64,000 nucleotides of DNA from Harmonia axyridis (Eukaryota; Arthropoda; Insecta; Coleoptera; Coccinellidae), in NCBI RefSeq assembly GCF_914767665.1, contig NC_059507.1, positions 13,020,001-13,084,000 on the forward strand, read 5' to 3'. The position numbers and the translations under genes are program-made. The notes under the pieces are model-generated. The model worked only from the letters and a program-made list of their open reading frames with translations. It searched no databases and had not been told where the DNA came from. Shown here in pieces: positions 10,481-22,084 of this stretch (positions are counted from its first letter, which is position 1; every line of letters begins with the position of its first letter).

Positions 10481-11465
10481 TTTTTTTTAATGTGCTCAAC
10501 GTAGATAAGGAAATTTCAATTCATGAATTTTTCTCTGCATATGAAAGTTTCACCACTGTTTTTGAAAGCCCGTCTCTTGAACAGAGGGGTAAATCATTTC
10601 GTCCCAATGTGGTATTATTGTGTAGCTTTACCATTCATCTGCAGATAACTCACCAGAGATCTGTTATTGCTCAAATAAGAGTACATTCCTGTGGCTGAGT
10701 GAAAGTAGTGAACCTAAGTGTTCTTTTACCTTAACAGCTTCTTTAGACGAATCATACAATTGTGTATGTCTTTTATAGATCTACATATTTACAGGCAACA
10801 CATCTCAACAACTAGATGCTTGTTTTATGTTGATTTCTAAGAAAAGAGTTATCTGTAGATAACTAGAAAACTGTATATAATCAGAAAACTGTAGATAACT
10901 AGAAAACTAAGGCCAAAGCTGCTGGCATCAGCATCCCGTGAAGAACCAGAATGGCATAGGACCAAATCGTGAAGATCTCTAGGGATAGATCTCCAAGCCC
11001 AGGAAAACTATAGATAGATAATCCTTATATCTACATAAGTCAAGAAACGATCTGGAACATGCATTATGCTTACTTGGACGCTGGAAGAAGAAGAATTGGA
11101 TTTTTTTTTCAATGTGCTTTCTTCGAATGAAGCAATGTAGATAAGGAACTTTCAATTTATGAATTTTTCTCTGTAGATGAAAGTTGCACCAGTGTTTTTG
11201 AACTCTCGTTCCTCGAACCCAATGTCTTATTATTCTGCAGCTTCACTATTTATCTGCAGATAATTCTATTATTGCTCGAATAAGAGTACATTCCTGTGGC
11301 TGATGTTCTTGATTGAAACTAGTAAAGCCAAGTGTTCTTCCACCTTAACCGCTTCTTCAGATCAATCACACAACATGGTAGTTCTATTTCTCGATCTCCA
11401 TTTCCAGGCAACATATTCCACCCTCTGGATGCTTGTTTTATATCGATTTCTTAGGAGAGTCCCGG
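10400..11465 (+). repeat. Two diverged copies of a roughly 420 bp segment
   Basis: About 10400-10850 and 11040-11465 align along their lengths. Shared landmarks include GAAACGATCTGGAACA-type sequence, GAAAGAATTGGATTTTTTTT-type sequence, TTCTCTG-AT-TGAAAGTT, TAAGAGTACATTCCTGTGGC and GATGCTTGTTTTAT. The first copy continues from the RTE remnant, so the pair probably represents two LINE 3' ends or a diverged tandem duplication. Confidence 0.6.
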
Positions 11466-11972
11466 TTGTGCGGTTGAGCTGGCAGCAAGGCCATTAGGGG
11501 ATCAACTAAAGCGTGCATATTTCATTAGAGCCCTCCGATACCCCGCCACGCCGCCAGACTGGGACTGCTCCATCCTGTCAGATTTTCTGGGGAGATTTTC
11601 TGAATTTTACATAACCAAGCGTACGCTGTTCCAAATTGCCGAGTCATTAGATTATGGGATAAGTGGATATGTGGAAGGAATTCGCCTGGATGATCTTTCG
11701 AATTTCGCTATGTTTTTGCTGCGGCTTGGAGGGAATATATGATGGAACAATATAACCCTAAAGATGGAAACGGCTATAAAAATGAACATGCTATGTTAAT
11801 CGAGAATAGTTTATTTCATAGATTCACAAATATGGGATTTCTTCTTGTAGGCTTGTTCAAGGGAAGTAGCGAGCTACATTTAAACTACATGTCTGATATA
11901 ATTTTGAGCGAAAAATGGTCTTGAAGGATCAAATCAAATTTCATGTACATTCCTTAGCAGGGTAGGTTTAGA
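11466..11972 (+). other. Unassigned, partly open stretch
   Basis: The plus strand is open from about 11569 to 11743 (SILSDFLGRFSEFY to FAMFLLRLGGNI). It resembles no family I can name and lacks convincing splice signals. The remainder to 11972 shows no gene. Confidence 0.25.
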
Positions 11973-12126
11973 GACTAAATTAAGGATTCACGGCTTGACT
12001 TGATTTTCAAGCAACTTGGCTTGAGCTTCACTTGATTTCAAGTAAAGCTCAAGTCAAGTCGTAGTATTTCAATCTCAAGTGAAGTCAAGAATTTATTTAT
12101 CAAGTACTTAAATTATGTCAAGGTAC

Positions 12127-12333
12127 CATGGGCGCCCGCAGAAATTTTTCTCAGGGGGGGCAAAATGAAAATGATTGAAAAACGATAAGGAGTCTATGAT
12201 TGTCATCGAAAACCGGAAAATTGTTGAGAATCCATTACTTCCTTTTTTTCCATGCCCTCTGGATTGAGAAAGTAATATTGAGGGTTGTCGTGCTGAAAAA
12301 TGAGGCAATCAAAATCTCATGCGGGCGCCCATG
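12127..12333. mobile_element. 207 bp hAT-like MITE nested in copy 3
   Basis: The terminal inverted repeat CATGGGCGCCCGCA is perfect at both ends. The element is flanked by an exact 8 bp direct repeat, CAAGGTAC (12119-12126 and 12334-12341), which lies in the left region of the surrounding hAT derivative. The interior is non-coding. Excising it restores continuous host-element sequence. Confidence 0.85.
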
Positions 12334-12538
12334 CAAGGTACTTTATTTCTAGCAGTTTTATTATGTAGTGTCACATCAATAAAAAAATGATGGAAGGAGA
12401 AGGAACCTTGCAAAAAACACTTTTATTTATCGAACTTATTGTATAAAAGAACCGAAAATATCAATTTTTTTAATAGGAACATAAATTAAATCGATATAAA
12501 TCATAACAAAATAACACAGAATGGAAAAATAAAGTTTC

Positions 12539-12751
12539 TTAATATAGGAAAACTTCAAGGCTTTGTTTCATATCATAATTTTCCATCCAGGATCCAAGAC
12601 ACATGAGACATCTTAAATATTTGTCGCCTAACCTATTGCGGGTCTTTGTAACTGTAAGACCAGCTCTGAAAAATTTTCTTTCAACAGGAGCTGAAGATGC
12701 TGGCGTTGATAAAAATCCATGGCCATTTATGAAACTACCAAAATGTACCAA
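12539..12751 (-). pseudogene. hAT transposase C-terminal dimerisation region
   Basis: The minus-strand frame reads FLSTPASSAPVERKFFRAGL, then TVTKTRNRLGDKYLRCLMC and SWMENYD. This is the hAT-family C-terminal dimerisation motif (TPASSAPVER-F--AG----RNRL----V--L--L--W). Only the last 70 or so residues are present. The catalytic core is absent, so this copy depends on another source of transposase. Three other copies of the region keep frameshifts or stops (34.5, 38.9, 58.9 kb); the copy at 20411-20644 is open. Confidence 0.75.
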
Positions 12752-13048
12752 TAGATTTCATAGAAATGTGAGAAAACTACTCATAAAGTCACACTGGCGA
12801 ATGCTTCAGTCTCTCGGCGCTCGGGGAATCCCCTTATTTAGACTAATCGCGCACGAGATTGGAGAAATATATGACGTGCGATGCGTACACATCAAGCTAA
12901 AGTAATATCAAGTAGCTTGATATCAAGTCAAGCAATAAACATCTAAAATCAAATCAAGCCAAGCTCAAGTATGTAATTTTTCACGAGCTTGATTATCAAG
13001 TCAAGTAGTTGGTTAAAATGTCAAGCTTCTTGGCTTGATGAATCCCTA

Positions 13049-14039
13049 GTCTTAATATCTCGGTTGAGTTCGTTGATCCGTAAAATCCATTGCTGATTTG
13101 GTGGTGATTCCGGATGTCTACCCCTAATAAAAAGTAGTTTTCAGTGTCATAAAGATTAACTTACACTAATTGTAAAATATACGTATGTTTCTGAAGGCAT
13201 ATCATATATCATTTCTTCGGCTGTTTAATTCATTGATATTTGAAATTCAATAACACCTATGTGAATATGTGAAATATTGATCTCATTTCTGTCGAAGTTT
13301 TATCCAACACTTAATCTTAAATCTCCAATTCTTCCTATTCCTTCTATCGAAAAGTGTTAAATCTCCATTTCACCAATTTTGCGTCATTCTGCCTCAATCC
13401 TCTCTCTCTGATCCTTCTGCCAGAGACAAGACCGAGAATTTCAGACCATCAGCCAAAACAAATCTCTCCTCCAACACTCCTGAAGACTCCTGGACTCCCC
13501 GGAGCACCGGAGCGTCCATGCAAGAAGCGTTAAGCGCCAGTTTCACGGCCTGCTAAGTTGAACCGTGTAATTTTGCATCTGTGGCAACGGGCCGTGCAAC
13601 GGAGGTTTTCTAGTCAAGTGGGCCACGAAATTCGAATGGTCTATATAAAGACAGGGATGAAAGTCTACAAGAACAGTGTATTCTGGGGCTTCCACGGAGA
13701 TAGTGATGGTTTTGAAGCGACTCTACGATGAAGAAGCGTCAGGAGAAAAAGTGTCGTCAGTTTTATAAATTTTTGATCCATGAAGGGGAATCTAGTTAGT
13801 GCGGTTGACATTTGTGGTGAAAAGTTGGCAATGCTGATATATGTGAAAAAAAGAATGATTGATAATTTGATATCGAGCTCTTCAAACGATTATTTATTCT
13901 AAATGGTCATTGATAACCAACCGGAGGAACTGGAGGAGAGGGCGCTACATGCCTTACCACCTACAAAACTATAGCTTTATGATGAGAAGGTTATCTCCTG
14001 AAATAGTCCTGCGAATTTTCCATCATGATATTGTGATTC
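13049..14039. other. No confirmed gene; candidate promoter region
   Basis: Sequence from about 13480 to 13760 is less AT-rich than its surroundings and contains the TATA-like element described separately. A 39-codon open frame starts at about 13797. I cannot assign a function. Confidence 0.3.
13642..13677 (+). promoter_or_regulatory. Candidate TATA plus initiator core promoter
   Basis: TATATAAAG begins at 13642, and an ACAGT initiator-like motif lies about 32 bp downstream (13673-13677), near the spacing expected for arthropod core promoters. An ATG follows at about 13706, but its frame is only 22 codons with no clear donor. This could be a real promoter or chance. Confidence 0.25.
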
Positions 14040-14500
14040 ACATCATGTGATCTCTTCACGCTGTCTAAGATTCATGCTTAAACCAATTGTATATCAAATC
14101 CCAGATACTAGAACTGCTAGATTAAAGTCACGCAAACCTTTATAGCTTAAAACCTTTCTTCAATCTAATGAAAGTGACAAGGAAATTTGGTGTTCGGAAT
14201 GGAATTCTTGTAATGTCTTCAACAAAAGTCTAATCGTTGATCCTTCAGAGGAAGTTCTAGGTTTCAATCTTCCTAGGAAAACTTTGTGTGTTTTGAATCG
14301 ACTTGGGACTGGTCATGGTCATTGTAATAGTATGCTCTTCAAATTTTATTGATAGCACACTATTTGAGTGTGGTGTTGAAGAAACTATTGACCACTAAGG
14401 GAATACTTGTCCAATTTATAAATTTTATGGTGGTTTCCAAGTTATTCATTCAGTTTCAGATTATTTTTTAGAATGGGTCGCTAACTTCAAATCAATATGA
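14040..14500 (+). pseudogene. LINE C-terminal region, second copy of the 7.4-8.0 kb family
   Basis: The plus strand carries FNLPRKTLCVLNRLGTGHGH followed by CNSMLF, then degraded sequence with several stops. It aligns at DNA level with the minus-strand copy at 7395-7900, including the downstream GATTATTT-TTAGAATGG region and the pyrimidine-rich TTTTCAGATTTGATT stretch near 14550. It is degraded and non-functional. Confidence 0.6.
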
Positions 14501-15472
14501 AGGAGACTAACATTTATTACTCCTTTCTGGTTCTTCACCTTTTTTGTTTTCAGATTTGATTATAAAGTCGTCAACCGTTGGTGATGAGAAAGAATGGAGA
14601 AGATTTTGTTTTAATGAAGAGGAAGCCCTTCAATATAAATATCAGCCTATTCTGTAAACAAATAGACAGGGTTTTTGCCGAGGTATTTATCTGTTCTCTT
14701 GTGCCCTACGCAGAAATGTATGATTCCTGGTTTACATTTCCTCTGCTATTACTGAAATAACATATACAAATGCTCTGTTGGTTGGAGTTGATAATTTTTT
14801 GTAATGCTCTATCATAAAAGAATACATAGGTAAACTAACACCTACTTCAGAACAAAAAATTGAAGTACACGTACTGACTCAGCGTCAGGAGTTTTTGAGT
14901 ACTCCAAATTCATGCTTCTAGTGGAGATCAGTGGTTTGTATTATATAAAAAATGTGAATTATTATGATGTCATCGTGTCGATCAGTTCAACTAGATGGGG
15001 GCATCTGATTATACAATCCTCCTGTTAATTTCAAAATTGCAGATTCGATCGAGATGAAAATTTTTTGAAAAATTTGGCAATAGAAGGCAAGATTTTTATG
15101 ATTAAAAAATTTGTAAATGTCAATCGAAATATCAAATCTGAAATAGATTAATATGCGGAATGTTTTCTCACTTTGTTTAGTAGGAATTCCGATACCTTCA
15201 TGAAGTTCCTGAAAATGAAACATCTTTGTGGAAACGTTTGTTGAACGTTTATGAAGATTTTGTGGATATGGTAGATGGCCATTTCAACTTCAGTAAATTA
15301 ATATGTCCATTGTGCATTCCATAAAGAGAGGAAATCAAGGGTCTATCATCTTGACCTGGTATTTACTTCTTTACGGTGTAGAGGGATGGACCCTTGTCCC
15401 TTGAAGTAATCTCAGTCAACAGGTTAGAAGCCATTGAAATGTGGATATATTGCAGAATTCTGAAGATACCAT
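14501..15472. other. LINE 3' flank, then no gene
   Basis: About 14500-14640 still matches the sequence downstream of the 7.4 kb LINE copy. I see nothing recognisable from there to 15472. Confidence 0.35.
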
Positions 15473-15992
15473 TAGAGATTCACGGCTTGACTTAATATTC
15501 CAGCTACTTGACTTGAAGTCAAGTCAAGTATTTATTTATCAAGTACTTGAAAAATCAAGTACATCCTATCAAGCTACTTGATTTAAAGCTGTTTTATTGT
15601 GTAGAGTGCACATAAATGAAAAAATGATGAAATAAGAAGGAACCTTGCATCTTTTCGTTCTTTTCAAGCATCATAAACTATATTGAGAACTGTCAACACG
15701 TGGTTCAGTCAGAAACTTGTCTATTTCAAAGCGCCAAGCCATTTCATTGCATTTGGAGATTGATGTCAAAGTCACCTTTTTATCCTTTGAAGATGATTAT
15801 TCTGTCTAAGTGTGCTCGAACTTGCAGAAATATATGCCGTATGACTTGTACGTACCTATATCAAGCTCAAGTAATATCAAGTAGCTTGATATCAAGTCAA
15901 GCAATAAATATCTCAAATCAAGTCAAGTTCACGAGCTTGATTTTCAAGTCAGTTGGATACAATATCAAGCTACTTGACTTGATGAATGGTCT
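15473..15992. mobile_element. TCAAG-arm hAT derivative, copy 4
   Basis: The left tip TAGAGATTCACGGCTTGAC opens a CTTGA-rich arm. A CAAGT-rich right arm ends near 15985. The roughly 250 bp interior retains fragments of the shared internal sequence (TTTTATTGTGTAG, GAAGGAACCTTGCA, GCAGAAATATATGCCGTA) but no open transposase frame. The right tip is mutated and no clear duplication is seen. Confidence 0.6.
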
Positions 15993-16593
15993 GAATTGAT
16001 TGAAAGCAAGAATTGAAACCGAATCGAGTAGATCGAAACTTAAAAGCCAAAAGATATATATCCAGAGGAACAAAGGCGAATCAAAAGCCAAACACACATT
16101 ACGCAATAGCCTCGCCATTCGCAACTGCCGGATTCCATACGCGCGAATCCAGTGTAGCGCACGGAATTAAGCCTCGCTTCCACCGTTCCTTTGCCTCCAA
16201 ACAGGATTGTTTTAATGCCATTTATACTAATCGAATTTGTTCCGATAAAGGGTGTTTCTCTCCCCAGCCTATATACCCTCACTTCTGAGCCTCCAGATTC
16301 ATTCTTCTTATGCGGCAGTCGAGAACAGAAAACGGTTACTTCGTTCAACAGCACCCTTCCGGAAATAGAAAGCTCATATGAAACATTTATTTGTTTTCCT
16401 AATGATATGTAGAATGAATCTATTATAATCAACAAGTCTTAAATAACGTTGTGCTAAATTTCAAAGAAAACTGTATTTTCTATTTGGAATATCTTCCTCG
16501 ATATTCAAAGTGTGAAAAAAGTGAAACTTTAACTGACTATGAAGTGTTGCTTTACTTATAGGATATAAGTCTACAAGAAATATAAATAATATA
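15993..16593. other. No gene seen
   Basis: Overlapping open frames on both strands around 16040-16435 do not resemble any family I know. They are likely chance. Confidence 0.3.
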
Positions 16594-17851
16594 AGGTGTG
16601 TGAATAAGTCTTTCCCGTTTTTTTCAAATTTTGAGCCTTTATTGTGAAAAAATGGTTACAAATGAATTATTGAAAGTATTGGCCATCGCTAGCTACAACT
16701 TTTCCCCATCTTTCTGGCAACATACGAATCCCGTTGCGAAAAAATTCGACCGGTTTGGCCTCTATCCAGTCATCCACCCATTTTTTGGCTTCCTCGTAGG
16801 AATGGAAGTGCTGGTCAGCCAGGCCATGCGTCATCGATCTGAATGTCTGGACTATACGGCGGGTGGGGTAGGACTTCCCATTTGAGCGTTTCTAAGTATG
16901 TTTTCACCGGCTGTGCAACATGTGGGCGAGCATTGTCATGTTGCAAAATAACTTTGTCGTGCCTGTCGGAGTATTGTGGCCGTTTTTCTCGCAGTGCGCG
17001 GCTCAAACGCATCAATTGTCGTCGATAGACCTCGAATGTGATCCTTTTATTCGGTTTCAGAAGCTCATAGTAAACCACACCTAGCTGGTCCCACCATATA
17101 CAGAGCATGAGCTTGGCGCCATGAATATTTGGCTTGGCCGTCGATGATGATGCATGGCCGGGTAGTCCCCATGATTTTCTTCGCTTCTGATTATCGTAAA
17201 GGATCCACTTTTCATCGCCAGTCACGATACGATGCAGAAAACCCTTTCTTTTATGTCGCTGAAGCAGCTGTTCGCAAGTGAAAAAACGCCGTTCGACGTC
17301 TCTCAGCTTCAGTTCGTACGGCACCCAATTTCCTTGCTTTTGGATCATTCCCATGGCTTTCAAACGCTTGGAAATGGTTGTTCGGTCAACTCCCAATGCT
17401 TCAGCAAGTTCTTCTTGCGTTTGACACGAATCTTCATCAAGCAAAGTCGCCAATTCTTGATCTTCAAAGATTTGCGGCCGCCCGGAACGATCCTTGTCTT
17501 CCACGTCGAAATCGCCACTTTTGAAGCGTCGAAACCATCCGCGAACACTTGAATCATCGACACAACCTTCTCCATAAGCTTCCTGAAGCAACCGATGCGC
17601 CTCGGCAGCAGATTTCTTCAAATTGAACCAATAAAGTGAAACTTCCCGCAAATGACGTCGACTCGGCTAAAATTTCGACATTTTCACGATTTCAAAAATT
17701 TATGATGCGAAAAAATTTCAACTAATGTGTTAGTGTGGAATTGTTGACAGATGAATAAGCTTTGATTATGACATATGTAACCATTAAATACTCGCACAGT
17801 ATTGGTGGCGCCATCTCTTACAAAAAACGGGAAAGACTTATTCACACACCT
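16594..17851 (-). mobile_element. Near-complete mariner element
   Basis: TIRs of about 28-30 bp begin AGGTGTGTGAATAAGTCTTT at the left and end with the inverted copy at 17851. TA lies on each side (16592-16593 and 17852-17853). The total of 1,258 bp is close to normal mariner length (about 1.3 kb). It carries one minus-strand transposase pseudogene. The ends appear almost identical, suggesting a fairly recent copy. Confidence 0.9.
16667..17681 (-). pseudogene. Mariner transposase with deleted third catalytic Asp
   Basis: The start ATG is at 17679-17681, but codon 5 is TAG (17667-17669). The next 278 residues are open: helix-turn-helix region (FNLKKSAAEAHRLL, WFRRFKSGDFDVED), WVPYEL, catalytic TGDEKW, GVVYYELLKP, catalytic LQHDNARPH, then PPYSPD. 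There the sequence jumps directly into MTHGLADQHF, normally about ten residues further on. The missing segment contains the SDYHLF motif with the third Asp of the D,D34D triad, and the deletion also shifts the frame. The C-terminus continues in the new frame to TAA at 16667-16669. The protein is therefore catalytically dead, although its ends look mobilisable. Confidence 0.9.
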
Positions 17852-18029
17852 TATAATATTAATTGGACTCAATTGATTCCAAATGTTCAATGTTTTATAT
17901 CCCGACTCTTTCAGGACTCTGAGGGACTCGCAACCTGGAATTACCTAGTTGAACTTATGTGTCCTCAATAAATATATAGAACAGCAAGACCACGCTGAGA
18001 TCCCTGGAATCGTATACTGCTAGGGATCT

Positions 18030-18715
18030 CTGTTTTCCTGGGAATGCCGTTATACCATAAAGCAACTGGCCAGAGGCAATAAAGTGACTCTACAATGGGT
18101 ACTAGGGCTCTGTGCTGTTGAAGGAAACGAAAAGGCCGATGAATTTGCAAGAAGTGCATCAAGGTTAACACCTGCTGGTACTGGGCCTTTCTGTCGGCTA
18201 GGAGAAGACCAATAAGAGACAATGATCCAGCAATGAGAGTTGAATAATAGGATAACTCACTGGACAAACACTCCTGGACTTACTCAGGCCAAGAAATTCG
18301 TGATGATTTCCCCTACCTATGCCAGAAAGCTCTTGAAGCTGTCACGAGCTGAGCTTCGGGTGATGGTGGAAATGCTGACGAGGCACTACGTTGCAAACAT
18401 CATTTGTACCGTATGGGAAAGTCAGCAGATGAGATTTGCAGGCTCTGTGGATCAGAAGCAGCTGAACACATGATATGCAAGTGTCCAGAGCTGGCAGACC
18501 TAAGAACCATTCATTAGGGGAAGCCGGTCTTGGATACCCGTGAGGTAACGGCCAAGGCCTCTCAGAAGGTTGTCAGTTTTATAAACGCCATTGACGATCT
18601 CCTTGGGTTTCCATGAATGAGTAGGATAGAGAACAAAAATTACATGGTCGCAGTTCCCGGAAGGCTTACCGAGCCACAACGACCCCAGTTCAAATAATAA
18701 TAATAAAGATATAGA
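18030..18715 (+). pseudogene. LINE 3' fragment with RNase H and CCHC tail
   Basis: The plus strand reads VTLQWVLGLCAVEGNEKADE followed by FARSASR, the C-terminal RNase H signature of I/R1/LOA-type LINEs (W.PGH.G..GNE.AD.LAR). After frame changes it gives ICRLCGSEAAEHMICKCPEL, the Cys/His tail found after RNase H in these elements. An AATAATAATAA tail ends it at about 18710. It is 5' truncated and frameshifted. Confidence 0.65.
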
Positions 18716-18859
18716 TGTTGCTATTCGTGAAAGTTCTTGACATTCTATTCAACATAAGCTATGAGCATAATTCAGTATGACATAAAGATTACCCTACTTT
18801 AAAATAGAAATATTTCAATTATGAATTGAATTCAATAAAACAAATAGAATTATATGAAG

Positions 18860-19480
18860 GCTGGTCGTCCATCAATGTCAGACAATGTGGTTGATCTTCA
18901 ACAATATAAGAGTGCTATTTTTGAAGTACATCCCAAATTAAATTTATGAACAGCTTTCATAGATAAACCGACCACTTGGGAATTAGAGGAAATGACGAGG
19001 CCTACACACTTGCCAGAAAAGGAGCACAAATTCCTTTCATCTGCTTGGAACCTTTTTATGATGAAGGCAAATGTACCTACAAACAACAATTTCAGGAGAA
19101 GGAATCATTCCAAAAAGTTTCTTCAAAACTTTGACACTGCGAGATCCAAGAAGTATCTAGATCTTAGCAAGAATATACCACACCTCCTCACTTGATTGTC
19201 GTCCTAGGAAACACCTCATGAGAATAGGTCTAGCAGAAAATGACCAGTGCAGATTCTATTGGGAGGAGGAAGAAACTTCGGAATCTGAATCACCTGGTTT
19301 CAGAATGCCTCACCACCTCTAGCCAACACAAAATCAGCTTTGGACAAGAAACTTGTAGAGATGAGGAATTAGCCTCCTTGAAGCCATATCAGATACTCGA
19401 GTCCATTAGAACTCTGGAACTGCAAGACGGCGATCACGTTATGGAGAGAATAGCTCTGATGGAGGGCAGAATAGACCATT
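18860..19480 (+). pseudogene. Second RNase H-type LINE 3' fragment
   Basis: GIRGNDEAYTLARKGA is readable near 18977-19025, then THLPEKEHKFL, then a C-terminal block HLMRIGLAENDQCRF with an EEEETSE stretch. This order matches the end of RNase H-bearing LINE proteins. Stops and frame changes are frequent. A diverged relative lies inverted at 24640-25245. Confidence 0.6.
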
Positions 19481-20329
19481 AGGTCGCAGTGAAATGGAAC
19501 CTCCTTAATTAAATCTTAATCTTCATAGAGAAAAGAGGGGTTTGAAGTCTAACTCACTTGAAAAATAGATACACATCGTCTGAGAAATGCCAAGAATTGA
19601 CTGAATGGCCAGACAAAGTTATCTTATTCAGCTATGCTGAGTTTAAGACTTGTAGGTGTTCTATTCTTTAAACGTTCAACTATCACCATCTGAGGTAGTT
19701 GTTTGAGAATGATGTTAACTTCAAATTTTGTATCCTTGAGTCGATGTCGATAATTTGGTAGTACCTTCATATCAAAATCGAAATTTTCAGTAGTTAGATT
19801 AAAATGATTGCCAGCCAAAATTGCAAATTCCAGTTGGGTGGCGCATAAACTGAGTCAGTAAAACTACCCGACGACTACGTGCATGTACACACAGGCAGCG
19901 TATAGTCGGAGTTTCGGAGCAGCTTAATGCTCGGTGCGTTAATACAGATTTTAATTCGAGTCATTCAGAATGATCGTTCGACTGATAAATATGGTCTTCA
20001 AATATGCGGGGGGTTGAAGATTCGAATTAAAACTGGAATCAGTGAGGGATCAGTGCTAATTTTTAAATTGAATTTAGCGATAGAGCCCCTTTCCATTAAG
20101 ATTATCTGGATGCTGAACATATAGCGGGAAAAAAGTACAATAGATACGTAAAGTATTGAAATAATTTTATTACAGGCATGCTGGGGGATGGAAATTTCTG
20201 CTATTACATCAGTGGCAAATAACCGCACAGGCACAGGAACCGCCGCGCACTTGGGGCCACGAAGAACAGAAGGTCTCAAAAACCAATCCAGTGCACTAAA
20301 ATCGGGATGAATTGTGCCAAGCGGAAAAG
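19481..20329. other. No gene seen
   Basis: I found no transposon ends or recognisable protein. The sequence joins the next hAT derivative near 20330. Confidence 0.35.
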
Positions 20330-20841
20330 AACTTTTTTGAAATAGAAACATAAATTAAATCACTGTAAATCATAACAAAATAAGGAATAATAAAAAAATA
20401 TAGTTCCATATCATTGAGAAACCTCCAGGCTTTGTTTGATTCCATAATTTTCCATCCAGGATCTGAGACACATGAGGCATCTTATAGATTTGCCGCCTAA
20501 CCTATTGCGGGTTTTTGTAACTGTAAGAGCAGCTTTGGAAAATTGTCTTTCTACGGGAGCTGAAGATGCTGACGTTGATAAAAAATCCTTGGTAATTTTT
20601 GCCAAGTTTGGAAAGATATTTCTGAAACGAACAAAATCTACCAATAGATTTCAGAGAAATATGAGAAAACTATGATACTAATAAAGTCACACTGGCGAAT
20701 GCTTCAGTCTCTCGGCGGTCGAGGAATCCCCTTATTTAGTCTAAGCACGCACAATATTGCAGAAATATATGCCGTACGACACGTATATTTCAAGTCAAGC
20801 AATAATTATCTAAAATCAAGTCAAGGCTAGGTCAAGTACCT
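20330..20841 (-). mobile_element. TCAAG-arm hAT derivative, copy 5, left-truncated
   Basis: Shared hAT 3' untranslated sequence starts near 20330, is followed by the transposase C-terminus and ends in a short CAAGT-rich arm (about 20788-20841). The left arm and canonical tips are missing, so the boundaries are approximate. Confidence 0.6.
20411..20644 (-). pseudogene. hAT transposase C-terminal fragment
   Basis: This is the best-preserved copy of the hAT tail in the window: FRNIFPNLAKITKDFLSTSA, then SSAPVERQFSKAALTVTKTR, NRLGGKSIRCLMCLRSWMEN. It is 77 residues with no stop until after the conserved tryptophan motif. The upstream catalytic part is absent, so it is a fragment. Confidence 0.75.
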
Positions 20842-21841
20842 ATTATGTCATATATTCATATCCGACGTAACATCCCCTTGTCCTGTTTGTGTCGAAAACC
20901 AAAGCCACCCCCGGGTGTCCGCCTGCGCTCCAAGGGTGCGCTCCGCCCCTTCAACCCTCCGCCGACCAATGTGCACCGAAGCGTGAATGACAAACCGCCT
21001 TCAGGGCTGCCTTTCGCGCCAATTCTGGTCCAAGGGATGCTGGATAGTCAAAGAGATGTTCATTTGGGTTAATCAGGGAAAACGTGATTTTATATCATTT
21101 CTGTTTTTTTGGTTTGAGGATGAAGAATGAGGTGCAATCTGTCATAAAGAGAGATTTGTGTTTTGTAAGATTTTTGCCTGAAGAAATTTTGACGAATTTT
21201 TTTCAACATTAATTTTTACTAATAGTTTTTTTTTCTGTTTGACTGAGTCGATTTTATCCAAAGATGTTGAAACTAAGCTAGTTATAGGGTTACATTATCT
21301 ACATTTTGAAGTCAATAATAATAGATAGGTAATTACTTTATTCGAAAAATATAAGCTAGCTAGTTATACGCTTACTTCAAAATATCAAAAGGAGCGAAAT
21401 AAAGAAATTTGGAGTTTTTTCAGATTATGTGCATTTAACTTCGAAATGAAAGTTCGAGGGACCAAATATGTATTAAAAAAAAACTAGCCTTAAAAAAAAA
21501 TAAAATAAATTATATTTGTTGTTTTGGGAGCCAGCGCGACTCTTCCCATCTGAAAGTAAACATTTATTCTTTTTTAATGTGAGCGGTACAGAGTTTCAAT
21601 CTTTAAGATCAAGTTGGACTTTTTCACACAAATAATGAGATTCACCATCTAACAGAACTGATTGGGTCAAGTATGCAGCTGTAAATGTATTTCATTTTTT
21701 ATGTTCAACCAAATAATAATATTTAATGTTGAGCTTACATGCTTGAATTTTCCAAGAACACAAAACATACACAGTTGTTTTGAAGCAGATGCTTACGATA
21801 AAAATCTGGAGTCCTAAACCATCCTAGAAGCACTACATAAT
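20842..21841. other. GC-rich patch, then AT-rich sequence
   Basis: About 20875-21060 is clearly more GC- and CpG-rich than its surroundings and is open on the plus strand (PPPGVRLRSKGALRPFNPPP). I do not recognise the product. From 21090 to 21841 I see nothing. Confidence 0.3.
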
Positions 21842-22084
21842 TAGGGATTCACGACTTATTTTGATATTCAAACTACTTGACTTGGGCTTGACTTGAAATC
21901 AACTAGTTCAAGTCAAAATGTAGTTTTTCAATGTCAAATCAAGTATTCATTTATCAAGTACTTGACTTGATTTAAAAAACTGTTACTTGACTTGAACTTG
22001 AGTTGATTTCATGTCAAGCTCGAGTCAAGTAGCTTCAATACCAAGCCAAGTAGCTTGAATATCAAGTCAAGCCGTGATTCCCTG
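21842..22084. mobile_element. Foldback MITE of the TCAAG-arm hAT family, copy 6
   Basis: This 243 bp copy has TAGGGATTCACGACTT at the left and the inverted GCCGTGATTCCCTG at the right, with TCAAG/CTTGA arms between. The flanks TACATAAT and TAACATAA are similar but not identical 8-mers. Confidence 0.7.

Larger units (their letters stand above)
11981..13048 (-). mobile_element. TCAAG-arm hAT derivative carrying transposase C-terminus, copy 3
   Basis: The left arm starts TAAGGATTCACGGCTTGAC and the right arm ends GATGAATCCCTA. Both are built from TCAAG/CTTGA units. The flanks GACTAAAT (11973-11980) and GTCTTAAT (13049-13056) match at 6 of 8 positions. The interior is a hAT 3' region on the minus strand plus untranslated sequence shared with the other long copies. 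The interior is itself interrupted by a 207 bp MITE at 12127-12333. Confidence 0.75.

Noticed and set aside
12603..12905. Plus-strand ORF MRHLKYLSPNLLRVFVTV (and equivalents at 20472, 34468 minus, 38932, 58864 minus)
   Set aside because: It is the antisense shadow of the hAT dimerisation region. The sense strand carries the recognisable TPASSAPVER motif in every copy.
16040..16435. 131-codon minus-strand ORF
   Set aside because: Overlaps other open frames on both strands, resembles no family and has no supporting signals.
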